From: Elysia marginata
Taxonomy: Eukaryota > Mollusca > Gastropoda > Plakobranchidae
Length of the DNA: 46,977 bases
Assembly (NCBI GenBank): GCA_019649035.1
Contig: BMAT01009247.1
Span: 122,419-169,395 of the forward strand
Direction: 5' to 3'
The notes under the pieces are model-generated. The model made no database searches. It saw only the letters and a program-made list of their open reading frames with translations, and was not told the DNA's origin. Below are positions 35,801 through 46,977 of this stretch, piece after piece. The position numbers were made by a program, and so were the translations under genes. Numbering within the stretch: the first letter of the stretch is position 1; every line of letters starts with the position of its first letter.

Positions 35801-36325
35801 AGATCTCCATAGATCTACTCAAACTTGAAATCTGGTTTGGATTGGAAATATATAACTAAAATCTAGCTCAATCAAAATAATGTTCTTCATCTGTATAACA
35901 ATTGCGCAATTTGAATTTAACTCAAGTCTATATCTAGGTTTATTCTAGATCTAGACCTGGTGTAAGCTTAATCATTTAATTTAGTCTGCCGATACAGGCA
36001 AACGACAATCTTGATTGCCGTAGCTTCTGTGTCATGTTACTGTCACGGTCAAACAAGTAATAAAATCAAAAGCCAATAGCACTCTTTATTACAAAAGATA
36101 GATTGCTGCTGCAATTAGAGAAATTTTCTTTCAGCAGCCGCTGCTCCTCAGAATGGTCACTTTAGGTGTTACCTAGTCTTGTGAAATGAACACGAGGGCA
36201 GTTTTCGCGTCGGCGTACATCAAAATTAAAAAAACCAAAAATTCTTTCCACCTGAGAAACAGAAAAAGTAGATCTATATAAATCTAGACCGAATAAGAAG
36301 TAAATTAAGTCTAGATTTAGACCGG
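35801..36325. repeat. region enriched in AGATCT/TCTAGA motifs
   Basis: AGATCT and TCTAGA words recur: TCTAGATCTAGACC at 35944-35957, AATCTAGACCG near 36281 and TCTAGATTTAGACCGG at 36310-36325. Others occur at 35801 and 35811. The TCTAGA(T)TTAGACC core suggests diverged copies of a short repeat. Similar words occur at both ends of the window (about 14-30 and 46850-46872). Confidence 0.4.
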
Positions 36326-36993
36326 CTCTAAGTCTGAAAAGAAAATTAAGGACCAATGGAAATAATGGCAGTGAAATTTGGACTTATTGCTTTAAACGTC
36401 TCGGTAAGAATCAGCTTGATGTCAGGTAGGCCTAGACGACCAGTCGTGGATCCGGAATGAGAAATGGAACAAAAAAACCTCATCAAAATTTCCTTACCAA
36501 TTGTCCCCATCTATGTTTTTTAAAAGGTTAGATTAATCCTACAATTTTTTTATCGAAAGAAAGGCCAATGAACGAATAGACAACATGAGGACGCATAAAA
36601 TGCCAGGAGACGAGGGAAATGTTTGTGTTTCATTTTCAAACCACCCGAAGACATAACGACTGCGTTGTCAAACAGGGTCTCTGTGTGGCTAGAACAATAA
36701 TACGAGAAATTAAACCTGCCACCATTCTTGAGTTTAATCTCATTCCATCTAACCAAATTTCTTCACAAACTTTAGCGCTTGCTGAATGGAAAAGATCTCA
36801 GCAGAGCCGCGATATTGATAACAGTAGCAGGCTTGTTTCTGTTCAGCTGTTCCATGATGTTCGCCCGTTAGTTCCAGATGACCTTTATCTAACAGTGATA
36901 GGTGGGATAGGGCAGGGAGAGGGGGGAAAACACCACAGAGTTTTTCTAATTATATGTGTACATAAATTTCATTTTCATTTTTTCTTTTTGTTC

Positions 36994-36994
<1 letters not shown>

Positions 36995-37047
<53 letters not shown>

Positions 37048-37088
37048 TTCTTCTTCTTCTTCTTCTTCTTCTTCTTCTTCTTCTTCTT
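36995..37088. repeat. compound (ATC)n-(TTC)n microsatellite
   Basis: An ATC array to about 37046 switches without a gap to TTC repeats up to about 37088. Confidence 0.93.
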
Positions 37089-37342
37089 TTTCTTATTTGC
37101 CCGCGGTGTTAGGATCTCTTAAAGTCAGCAAGTAAGATTCGTGGCATTTTTAAGTCTACGATTTTTTGCAGAAATATTGCCAAGGGTGCCAAGTAGCTTT
37201 GTTACAAAAAAGAGCAGACCATGCAAATATTTTACAGAGCTGACAGAGGCCTTCGTAGATGAAACAGTCTTTGTTTTTCTTCTACAATATTATGTCCAAT
37301 TCTTAAAGAGATACAGCATGTTTTGTCTCAAGATAGCATCGC

Positions 37343-37886
37343 ACATATGGTCGATATCCTGTCTTCTTTTTTGCCATTTGTGGCTCGGTATGTTCAAATC
37401 TCGGTGGCAGAGAGCGAGGCATTATCATTGTTTGAGGGTACCCTGGCAAATGGTATATTTTTACTCATCTGCTTTATCAAACTTGGATTAGCAGGCTTAA
37501 AGCCCTGGTAGTGCGATGGATAGACTTATTACGGCTTGCATTACAGATGGTTGATTTCTACCATTTGGTCTGTCATTTGCAGATAACTGCGTTCAAATCT
37601 TAACTTTAATTGTACCGCCGTGCCTGAGGGCGCCCTTAAAAGTTGATCCTGGGTCATGTATCTTAGCTATTGCTGAGGGCATTTTAAATGTGGTTAAAAG
37701 ATATGGCAGAGCTTCACTCTAAGGTAATTGTTGTGGCTGCTGAGCCAATATCATTACGTTATTGGTAGGATGTAAATCTAAATAAGATATGGCACGGTAT
37801 GACCTGATTTGATGACAACATTACAGGTGGTTTGTTTCCAGTCGTTTTCTTTGTCGGCAGTAAGATGGTATGTTCCAATCTCGAAT
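37343..37886 (+). repeat. three diverged copies of a ~65-bp module with a B-box-like end
   Basis: Copies at about 37343-37404, 37539-37603 and 37819-37886 share an ACA(T/G)(A/G)TGGT start, a pyrimidine-rich middle ending CATTTG or similar, and a GTTCAAATC-type end (GTTCCAATC in the third). The ends match the polymerase III B box GWTCRANNC in the first two copies. They may be pieces of a tRNA-derived SINE family or a local tandem array. Confidence 0.4.
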
Positions 37887-38456
37887 CGATACGAAATGGT
37901 CTTGTTTTAAGATAAAACATAAAAAGACATAAAAACAAGATAAGCCAGAACCCATATTCCTGCTGGCTTCAGGGCAAGTGTTATATCGTTTGTCCTGCAG
38001 TGTATCGAGCTTCAAAGGATTTTCAGAATTCTAGCTCTTTTTGTGGACAGAGAAGATTTTCGCGTACAAAGTATGTGAGAGACAGTGGTGCTATTCATAT
38101 ATACTGTGAATATAACTTTTGGAGACATATTTTTCTACAATTGAGATATATTTTTATACTTTTAGCCATCTTTAACTTTCCTATATGTATGGTATTTGCA
38201 TTAAAACTTACTTTTTAGTACCGGTATATCATTGGTTTTTCATTCTGAAAACTTTAACTTCGGCCAAATTTGGCTTTTTATCAGAACTAAATTAATGATT
38301 ATCAGGTATCAAAGTGATGCAAGAGGCCTATGACATCGATATGACAAAAGACATCAGTGTTCTAAAGACTTATTGTTTTTACACGAAAACGTTTTAGAGG
38401 CTTGAGCAAAGAATATCTGACAGCATTTATATGAAATAGAAGAGATGTATATAATT

Positions 38457-38492
38457 AAAGAGAGAGAGAGAGAGAGAGACAGGCAGGCAGAC
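38457..38492. repeat. (AG)n/(CAGG)n microsatellite
   Basis: A short AG run is followed by CAGGCAGGCAGACAG. Confidence 0.88.
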
Positions 38493-38499
38493 AGAAATC

Positions 38500-41400
38500 A
38501 GAAAGAAAAACAATGGGTAAAATTGCTTAGAATAGACATAGAAAGACTAATTGGTGACTAAGAACTTCCTAGGAACAAGTTAGAAAAAAGGGGGGAGATA
38601 AAAAGAACACAGACTGCCGTGAAAGATAACCAAGAGACGGCTGCCTCTCTTCTCCTTTCCTCTTTATACAAACACATAAGCATTCCACAAACAACAGAGA
38701 GAAAAACAAACATCTACAAACACAAGGAATATGTAAGGTCTGTTTCCAAAGATTCAATAAAATGCTTTCACGTTTCTCCTTAACCGACCGGGCCCGTGTT
38801 TTTTAGGATATATATACAGTAAGCAAGCTTCCTATGTAAATAGAATAACAGCATATAATTGACTCCTTGCCCCCCTCATGGTAGAGTTTTTAGGAGTAGG
38901 AGAAGGGGTTAAGTGAGTTAGCATAAACGTTGTGTTTTGGCCATTATTCTGACCGTGGAACAGCTCCTTGATCCGGTACATAATGATGGTGTTTGCTCTC
39001 GAGAGGCGAGTACCGAACAAAGTTAGTCATACGGTACTTTACTGCTCAAATTTGCATAAAGAAAAGGGTCCACTTTATGTATCTTATGGTAGACAATGAA
39101 TTGCAGAGATCCAGCAAAATATAAAAACCCTTCTTAAGTTTGATTGGCTTAGGCGATTAAAAAACAACTAAACTACTTACTGCAAACAATACGCATACTA
39201 GCAATTCCAAAATAATCTTTTTTTTTAATTAATAAAAAACAAGGTCTATTTTTTTAAAACTCATAACACCTTTTCTATACTATAATCAATGCACTGACCC
39301 AACAACTTGTCCTTCACTGAGGACGTCAGTATCGACTTTGACCATTTTGACCCAATCTTTATCTATACATAGTTTATTGTGCCCTGGCTATTTTTCTATC
39401 TCGATCTGTGGCATAGATTTTACCTGGACATTTTTTTCTGTTTCCTTTTACAAATAGGGTTTTTTTTTCATTGATCATAATTTCCACAAAACATTTCATA
39501 AATAGAGTTATCGTGGCATAAAGCGAGGTTATGTTAACAAATTGAGTTAAAGTTTAGAACAAAAACGCTTCATTTGTACCGAGCTGATTTGAGCTCTACA
39601 AGATCATGAAATTTTATGCAACAAGTTCTAACTATTTCATTTTAGATGTGGATCCAATAGTTAACCAGGAAGGAAGTTACAAAGACACTCTTATATAAAA
39701 ATACAAAATAGTTAAAACAACAAAGATGTCCTGTTTAGATACAGTTAAGACTACATAGAGCACTAAAAGTAAGAACTATAAAGCGTTTCCATTAGCGAGT
39801 ACACCAATTTCTCCACAAATTGATTGTGATATAATCTAGAACGCACCCTGGGGTGCCTCGGCAAAGTACCAGTTTATCGCACCAAGACCTAAACTAACCT
39901 TAAATACACATTACAAACATTGCCAGGCAAAAACAAAGTTTTATACAAAGACTTGCAAACGATTTACGTTCAATGGAAACGAACATGCAAACGAAAGCTA
40001 TCTGTCTGTCTGTCTGCCTGTCTCTGTTCTATCTCTCTAGTCTTTCTTGTCTAACCCTTGGCTTTGTCTTTCCCTCAAAGCATACCGCTGCCTTTTTGTC
40101 TCAAGGTTTTTTTTCTTTGTATATCGGTCTCTGTCTCTTCCTTTCTTTCTCTAACAACCGGTCCTTGTGCTCGCTATAACGACAATAAATATACCTAGAA
40201 TACTTCGCACAGTTTCAGCCTGTTTTCTTTTTTCTTATTGTTTTGACAAAAATTTGCTAAGTCATCTATTCTGAACTTGTAAAGCGTCAGCACTCAACTT
40301 TCATCCTGTTTCTCAAACACCAAATTTTGTTGTTTTCTTCAAACAATCGTATTTAAAGAAACCGCGAAGACTTCTACCCACCAACTTTTTGACAACCAGC
40401 CTGCGACTTCCTGTTAGAATGACGCTCCTTCAAATATACCACCAACCTCCCAAGAGATTACTGTCTCTCCACAACTTGTCTTGTTTCCGTTGAAATTCTA
40501 ACGGTATTTTGAGTTCGTCGACAGTTATCTCCCTTCTGCCACTATATTCTTTTTACCCCCTTTTCACTGGGTCGCAATTTCCAATAGAACAATTTATCTC
40601 AAAGGTTTGCATAAAAAGGTTACGAGGTTAAATCGGACAGTAAGAAAACAAAACTTCGAAAAAACGTATACACGTATAAAGAGAAGAGTGTACTACTTGT
40701 GTTTATCGGTCCTTCTCTATTTCGATGACTTCTTTGTTTTGTCTTTCTCCTCTTTTGTGTTACTGTCTTTTCCCATGAGTTTGATATTATGGGGAAAAAC
40801 CTCTGATTCTGTGTTCTTCAAATAGCCCCTCTCTCTATTTTGATCTCCTTATTTTATCTTCTCTACCTTAAATAACATGCATAAACCAACAAAAAACAAA
40901 CACAAGGTTATTTATTTCAGCAAAATACAAGATTAAAATGTAGTTAGTATTCAAGACACCATTACGTAGAAGACTCAGCGGTGCCGCCAATAACACAGAC
41001 TCCATTTATCAAACGAATCCATAGAGCCGAGAAGACCATGACAACTGTTTCTATATGTACATTCAATATGTATTTAAGACAAACTTGTTTTCATTTGCTT
41101 TAATCACAGTGTTTCCCTTTTGTTTTTTCTAGTACATCTTCACATAGGATTTAGTTTTATTGAATTTCACATTTTTAGTGATATTTACGCAAATCGATTT
41201 GTTAAACATAATGTTCTCTAATGCCAAAAAAATTTACTACATAAATACTTTTATCTTAAACTTTGGACACGCTTAGAGCATATTGTATAAGATGGCCAAC
41301 AGCGCTTTTACATATATAAAGGTGTCTTATAAAGTAAGTGACTGAAGACTTTGCTCTATCCAAAGAATAAAGACTATATGATTCACAAAGCATTTGAAAA

Positions 41401-41640
41401 AAGAAGTAAAGCGCGATCTAATACGATAAAACCAAGGCCCAGTACCTTTATTTTCACGTTAAAAATATTTACAACAGGCACCTGTACTTTCGCCTCTTAC
41501 CGGATAGCCAAAGGTACATCAAAGCAACGGACAAGTTAATATCTACTCACAGACGAGCGAAGAGTATATATAAATATCGCACTTTTAGTAATGTCTTCGA
41601 GTGCGATAAAAACATCTAGATATACAACTGAGTATCTGCC
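38500..41640. other. no gene seen
   Basis: The sequence is AT-rich with pyrimidine-rich patches near 40000-40160 and 40690-40860. I find no exon, RNA gene or transposon terminus that can be supported. Confidence 0.5.
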
Positions 41641-41818
41641 CGGAAGGTGTTCTTTCCTGGTCAGGCCTAGGCGAGATTAACATCATTCCCAGGTCCGCCC
41701 CATACAGCGGACTGGATTAAGTGTGAGTCTTAACAGGTGGAAACTGGCCATACGTCACGACAGGTGGCGGCCAACACAAACACACTCGACCGTGCCAGGC
41801 CAGGCTTATACTGCGACT

Positions 41819-41861
41819 TGACCTCACTTGACCCCTCAACTGACCCTTAGATTGGAGGTCA
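41819..41861. promoter_or_regulatory. cluster of four nuclear-receptor-type half-sites
   Basis: TGACCT (41819-41824), TGACCC (41829-41834), TGACCC (41841-41846) and AGGTCA (41856-41861) lie within 43 bp. Read on the minus strand the first two form a direct repeat of RGGTCA with a 4-bp spacer (DR4), the arrangement bound by thyroid-hormone-receptor or LXR-type dimers in animals. The surrounding 41640-41900 patch is GC-richer than its neighbours. No adjacent gene was identified, so a regulatory role is speculative. Confidence 0.3.
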
Positions 41862-42089
41862 AGATAGAACAATAAGACATGGGGTATCTCGTATACAACT
41901 GTGTTGTTCAAACGAAAAACATTTTACTAACATGAGGGATAAAGAGTAGAATGCTTATCAGGTACATCATAATCAGAATTCAAATCTCAAAAGTTGCTTT
42001 TTCTTGCATAATATGTCATACGCTCACGTATCACACTTAATGATATCTTTTTGTGAATGCAAATGTTGTCGTGGTTGTGCCATACTTCA

Positions 42090-42090
42090 C

Positions 42091-42150
<60 letters not shown>

Positions 42151-42275
42151 TATCATCATCATCATTCTCTTCTTCATAATTGTTGTGAATATTGATATTA
42201 TTATTATTATTATTATTGTTATTATTATTATTAATATTATTATTATTATTACTATTATTATTATTATTACTATTA
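42090..42275. repeat. (CAT)n and (ATT)n microsatellites, adjacent
   Basis: A CAT array runs from about 42090 to 42166. After 30 bases an ATT array with a few GTT and ACT interruptions follows (42197-42275). Poly-His, poly-Ile and poly-Asn/Asp frames are artefacts. Confidence 0.93.
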
Positions 42276-43848
42276 TGCTCTTCGGTTAACCAGGGAACCA
42301 CACCTAGGTTGCCTAGGTTAACTACTTACTTGTCAAATTTAAGAAACTTACATTTTTGTCTCATACTGTGATCGCAAATGAAGTCAAAAGCATCAAGATT
42401 TCTTGATTGACAAAGAGACAGTTTTGACCTTTTAATCTACAATTTTCATTTCGAGCTGACGAGAAACGAAGAGATTTCTACGTGACCTGGTTGAGAAATA
42501 TATTTTTGTGGCTAGCCAATCCGTTTTTTTTTTCAAATTCTGATTCAAATCAAACAATCTTTTTCTATTTTATTCATTAGCAGTGACCTCCACGTCCTAA
42601 ATTTTATTCATCCAACAAAAAAGGGGATAAAAAAGAAATAGGTCAGTAATATGGAAGCAACTTTAATGAAAAAGAGCAATGTGTTTGAAACAAAATACAC
42701 TAATTTATTTTGTTTTCTTAAAAAATTGTTGACAATTTCATAACTTTTATCCGTGCTTTCACATTCCATTGTTTTGTTGAGTTTATACAACTGATGAAGA
42801 GTTGTACAATTGATGAAGATAGCAGGCCTACTATTTTTCGTTAACAGCATCAAAAAAGATTTTTTATCACTCAAAACTCATATGCAGTAGCCAATCGCGA
42901 CGGTGTGAAAGGCAATTAAAAATGTTCATAACGTTGTGTTGGCAGCCTTTAGACGATGGGCTAGAACCCTCGTTTCTTCTCTTTTTTTATTAAAACCATA
43001 CAGATCTATACCTACAAAGCCGCTTTCTGGTACGATGATTACCTTTAATTTGTGTAGAAGCATCACAAAACTAGTCGAATTGTTACGATATTTAAATTGA
43101 AGAAAATATAATTTCTATCACAAGTTGAAATTTGACAAAATCGTTTTTTTTCCTATAATTTTTATTATATTTCACCAAAAGAAACCACAAAACCAGTGGA
43201 GTTATAGATGAAGTACAATATTTAAGTGGGGGGTTGGTTGGTGATCTATATAATCTTTTGTACTTTTTCAATCTTTAATTATTTTGTCTTCTTTTTTTAA
43301 ACATTGGTTTAAAATGATTCCTTTTACATGAAAACAGTAAGAATGGACATATTAGTAATCTTTTCTCCGCATCAAGAGAGTTTGAAAGGTCCTTTCAAAC
43401 CATGTAAATGTCTCTAAATGTCAAACTTTTCCCCAACTGGACTTATTATGTGATTTAAACTACACATTTTGCTATTTTTATTTTTTTTTTAAATGGTGGC
43501 AAACACGATATGCATAATACTAAATAAGTTCTTACAACCTCTTCCAAGAAGCCAATCAAAAACTCTGCCTTGCCCAAGCAAGGCTTACTGCCGTGTTTGT
43601 TTTGTGTTTTGGGGTTTCTCTTTTTACCGATACTTCTGTCTGCTGTTCGCTTGCAGACTGGCTTAAAAGTACCCACTATAAAACGTAAAAAAACATATGC
43701 AAGATTTTAAAACACAGCTTGCCAAAAAGAAAGTCTGAAAACGGGCAGAGCTATAAATTATTTTGAGGAAAATTGCAAAAAATAGAAGTCACAAAAAAAA
43801 AGAAAAAAGGCTTTTGCGAAGGTGGGGTTATTCATGAACATTTAACAT

Positions 43849-43850
<2 letters not shown>

Positions 43851-43890
<40 letters not shown>

Positions 43891-43906
43891 TTCTCTCTCT
43901 CTCTCC
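43851..43906. repeat. (CT)n microsatellite
   Basis: A CT run carries one CGCTTT interruption. Confidence 0.92.
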
Positions 43907-44328
43907 CACTTTATATGACTCCCTTTTCTCTTACTTCCTCTCCTTTAGTTTTATTTTCTCCATACCTATTTCTCAAGCATCATCAACATTCTTCTTTCTT
44001 CTTTTTCTTTCTTAAGCTCCTTTAAAAACATTAACTTCTCTTCCTTGATTACTTCCACTTCGCCAAATCCATTTTTTCCTACCCAATACACCAATTCATA
44101 TGCTCACCCCATTTCAGGGTTTCCGAAATGGACATAGAGCAAATTATATGTATTGGGATTTGCCCGAGCAAATGTCTGTAGTTATATTATTCCTGGGTGA
44201 AGAGGCTGACCATTTTGCTAGAACTAGAACATAGATCTATCTGCGCCAGGGAACCGTAAGTTCTACCCCCGTCGGCCTCTGATTGGCTCGAAGCGCCCAG
44301 GCTCAATACAGAGTCAAAAGCCAGGTCC

Positions 44329-44365
44329 ATCCATCAGGTCGAACGAGTTTTATGCCCCTTGGTTT
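44329..44365 (+). repeat. dispersed repeat fragment, copy 2
   Basis: This shares CCATCAGGTCGAA and then ATGCCCCTTGGTTT with 27715-27755, same orientation. The GC-richer surroundings (about 44230-44410) may be the rest of the element. The complementary strand has an open frame here but no recognisable protein. Confidence 0.4.
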
Positions 44366-44511
44366 ATGGGATGCAACGATGGATGTTTCTAGAAGTGCAT
44401 GGTGCGCGCGGGGAAGACTAGAGATCAGAATGGGTATTCTGACTTGAATGGTTTGGTGAGTTTGCTGAGAGGTAGAGAAAGAGCCACAGATATAGACAGA
44501 AAGACTGAGAA

Positions 44512-44512
<1 letters not shown>

Positions 44513-44559
<47 letters not shown>

Positions 44560-44580
44560 AGAGACCGACAGACAGACAGA
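44513..44580. repeat. (GA)n microsatellite with GACA tail
   Basis: A pure AG run at about 44519-44554 is followed by GAC/AGAC repeats. Confidence 0.92.
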
Positions 44581-44599
44581 TCAAGGACAAAAGGCAGGC

Positions 44600-46260
44600 C
44601 TCAAATTGATCAACGGATATTGTGCTATTTTATGAAAGTAGATAGCATCGCATGAAAAATAATAAAAAATATTTACTTAGGCAGAAATGGAACAATAGAT
44701 GGAAAGTAACAAAAGAGGTTAAGAACAAAATTATATGTGAACACTAAGACAAAAATGTTTATCATAAGGGTTGGACGAACAAAGAGAAAAACCATGACAA
44801 GATTTGGAACTGTAGAAAAACAGAAAAAGGACTTTCACCAGAATAAAAACCGGATTTATAATCTATTTCACTTATAAGTTTTGTTCTGTATCGGTGAAAG
44901 ACACCGCCTCTAACGTATTAGCCTTTCTCTTGGATAATAGGGCCAAAGAGATTGAGAGGGAGGGGAGAGAGAGACAGAGACAGATAGAAAGACAGACAAA
45001 GAGAAAGGGTTTAATAAAACTTTGCACTGAATTCAGATAAGTTGATCATTTCTCATTCTTGACTTTTCGCTGAAAAATTACTTTATCCCAGAAGATAAGA
45101 AGTACCCCCAAATCAACGGATTGGTAAAGCCTAAATGCTAACCTTCATCTGAAGCGGTTAAGAGGATCGATTGCTAGGTCCTGATGCAGTTATTGAATGA
45201 CTACTCATTTAGAGAGCAAACGGCACAAAACGAGAAAGAAGGCAAACAAAAAAGAAACATTAGGGAATGTTTGTTGGGGGCGTGTGAAATGGACAGACTT
45301 CAATGGCCTCGCAGTAAATAGAATTGGTATGAAAAGTTGAAAATTCTTGGCCGTTTAGCCGTTCTGCAACTAATAAAACAATATTGAGAATAAACGCCAG
45401 GAGATCAATATTATTATTTTCTGCAATGTTAATAAATTAGGCTAGCGTGTCCTTTTTCAAATGTGCCGTACAAAGATAGTAAAGGCACGAGAAGAAAGAA
45501 AAAAGACAATAGCTAAAGAGGAATAGATAGAGGTAGGAAAAGTTAAGGCGTGATGATGAAGTGTTCATGTGCTCGTTTTTGCCGATGATTTATTGAACTT
45601 ATCGCAACACAAACAGTATGGAGGTATCCCAATATCTCACATCGCTCAAACCTACAAAAAGCGTCTTCCTTACAGGCAAAGCAATAACGAATGAACATGA
45701 TAAATCACTTACGCTACCACCATTACACACATACACTCCTACATAAACAGAGAGTATTTATCAAAACTTGTTTACAAAGGGGTTTCTTCAAGTTTCTTCA
45801 AAGATGTTTGCCAAAGTCTGTCGTCCTTTTTTTAATCTGAGCAATCTTGATAATAACACGGGACTGCAGCTACAGGGGAAGCCTGTGGATATTTTCTGGC
45901 TGCTGATGAGAGACCAGTAGTCTCATGATAAAGAAATAAAGAAGATTGCGGCGCGCGGGTTGTTGTTTATTGTAGTCTTTCTTTTCCTTTCTTTCTTTGG
46001 ATTTTATTTCGTTGTTACGGGCTGTGGTTTAGATAATCGTTTAGACTGATAATACAAATAACAAACGATTCATTTGAGGCATTCCCAAAAGTTGGTCCAT
46101 GAAACATGGACATTGAGGTGAAAAAATTAAACTCCCCCAAAGCACTTGAAATTGGGTCTATGGTGTTGAGAAATTATCTATCTTAACTAATGTGAAAGAA
46201 AAAAGATAAAAAATTTTACCCTTGTAAAGGTAAAAGCCCATATAGTTACAGCTCCCTTCA
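44600..46260. other. no gene seen
   Basis: The sequence is AT-rich and purine-rich in places, with a small imperfect GA block near 44950-45006. No exon or RNA gene is supported. Confidence 0.5.
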
Positions 46261-46266
46261 TATTGA

Positions 46267-46977
46267 GGACATAACGATTCACTCCGATAGAAGCTTATAG
46301 TTCTAAAAGTATGCATGTTTTATGGGATATTTGTGGTTGGAGGTTTTAGGCTACTCATTATTGAAAAACTACAACAGTTTTTATGAGTTTCACTCAGTTT
46401 ATTTTTTTTTGTAGAGGCAAAAATGTGCCAAGACATGCTGTGTCTATGGGAACCCAATACTGAAAAGTTTAAAATTTCCATAAATATTTCAAAGATTCTA
46501 TTCAAATTTGAATAAAATTATCTTAAGTTCACACTAGACCTTGCAAGTATGAAAGTTTTCAATTAGTTTTATTTTCAACAATGGGAACATAATGTCACTT
46601 TTCGGACATAACGTTCACTACAAAAGTGTAATTATTAAACGATTCTATTAGAAATAAAAAACACAAGCTTTTTGCAGGTTTATTTGTGATAAATTTATGT
46701 TTTCAAAGGTCTAGAGGGACAATGTTGATAAAACACGGTATATTTCCCTTTTTTTCCATAATCTAAATACATATCATATTGAGGACATAACGTTCACTAC
46801 AAAATTCACTACTAAAAGAAAAAAAACCCACCAATTTCTCTTTAAAAAATCTAGATCTAGATTTAGATCTTATCATACACAGTATAAGCCTTGAATCTAC
46901 TCTCTTATATACATTGTCGATACAATTTTCCACACAACTGCTACTTAAAATCTCAGGTTATTTATTTGGACATAACA
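46267..46977 (+). repeat. repeat with GGACATAACG(TT)CACT core, running off the window edge
   Basis: The core occurs at 46267, 46604, 46783 and 46968 (the last cut by the window end), with a weaker variant GGGAACATAATGTCACT at 46583. Intervals are about 337, 179 and 185 bp, roughly multiples of 180. Sequence between cores is otherwise poorly conserved. This may be the edge of a satellite-like array or repeated terminal motifs of an unclassified element. Confidence 0.5.

Larger units (their letters stand above)
31932..36600. other. no gene seen; AT-rich with pyrimidine-rich patches
   Basis: T/C-rich stretches (for example 32240-32600 and 34500-34780) give spurious Ser/Leu/Phe-rich frames. No exon with good splice sites and credible composition was found on either strand, apart from the polyadenylation signal noted for the candidate terminal exon. 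Confidence 0.5.

Noticed and set aside
36619-37122. A 167-codon plus-strand open frame
   Set aside because: About a third is the ATC/TTC microsatellite read as poly-Ile/poly-Phe. The remaining ~110 codons match nothing I recognise and show no splice or composition support.
37141-37511. Two overlapping plus-strand frames of 116 and 62 codons
   Set aside because: They overlie the repeated B-box-like module and have no protein similarity that I recognise, so they are likely chance frames in repeat DNA.
44303-44590. Minus-strand 95-codon frame
   Set aside because: Half is the GA microsatellite and the rest overlies a dispersed repeat shared with 27.7 kb. No recognisable protein.
45903-45940. 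CTGATGAG followed by a GAGAC/GTCTC hairpin, as in a hammerhead ribozyme
   Set aside because: The conserved GAAA that must follow stem II is absent directly after the hairpin (ATGATA is found instead), so the catalytic core is not formed.

Overview
This window looks like AT-rich, intron-rich animal nuclear DNA full of microsatellites. It is most likely from a gastropod or other mollusc. That placement is inferred from a secreted-type fibrinogen-related (FReD) domain split over several exons, from very long introns, and from dense dinucleotide and trinucleotide repeats. There is no operon structure, and I found no rRNA, no complete tRNA and no intact transposon gene.

Two genes can be supported. 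The first is on the minus strand: three consecutive exons of a FReD gene (21971-21852, 20581-20444, 1955-1748). Their phases join perfectly and together encode about the first 154 residues of the domain. The N-terminal part of the protein and the last ~60 residues of the domain were not found. The last exon(s) should lie beyond base 1.

The second gene is on the plus strand, entirely inside the 18.5-kb intron between the second and third FReD exons. Six exons (8868-9799, 11382-11478, 12932-13339, 14626-14801, 15624-15802, 16791-16870) join in frame into a predicted ~623-residue protein with almost no cysteine. It is rich in Tyr/Arg at both ends and in Lys/Asp/Glu in the middle. I recognise no family. 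An optional exon near 12100-12212, or an alternative last exon there, also fits the phases.

Region by region: 1-900 holds nothing recognisable; 900-1740 is a degenerate ~145-bp tandem array; 1748-21971 is the FReD gene with the nested gene; 17975-18254 is a 40-bp minisatellite. From 22 to 47 kb the DNA is largely non-coding. It holds microsatellites (one interrupted by a 61-base assembly gap), tRNA-like SINE fragments, one decayed coding-like island near 28.46 kb, one candidate terminal exon at 31865-31931, a cluster of nuclear-receptor half-sites near 41.82 kb, and a repeat with the core GGACATAACG that runs off the right edge.

Nothing shows that the two genes work together. Nesting on opposite strands makes coordinated or mutually interfering transcription possible, but that is inference.
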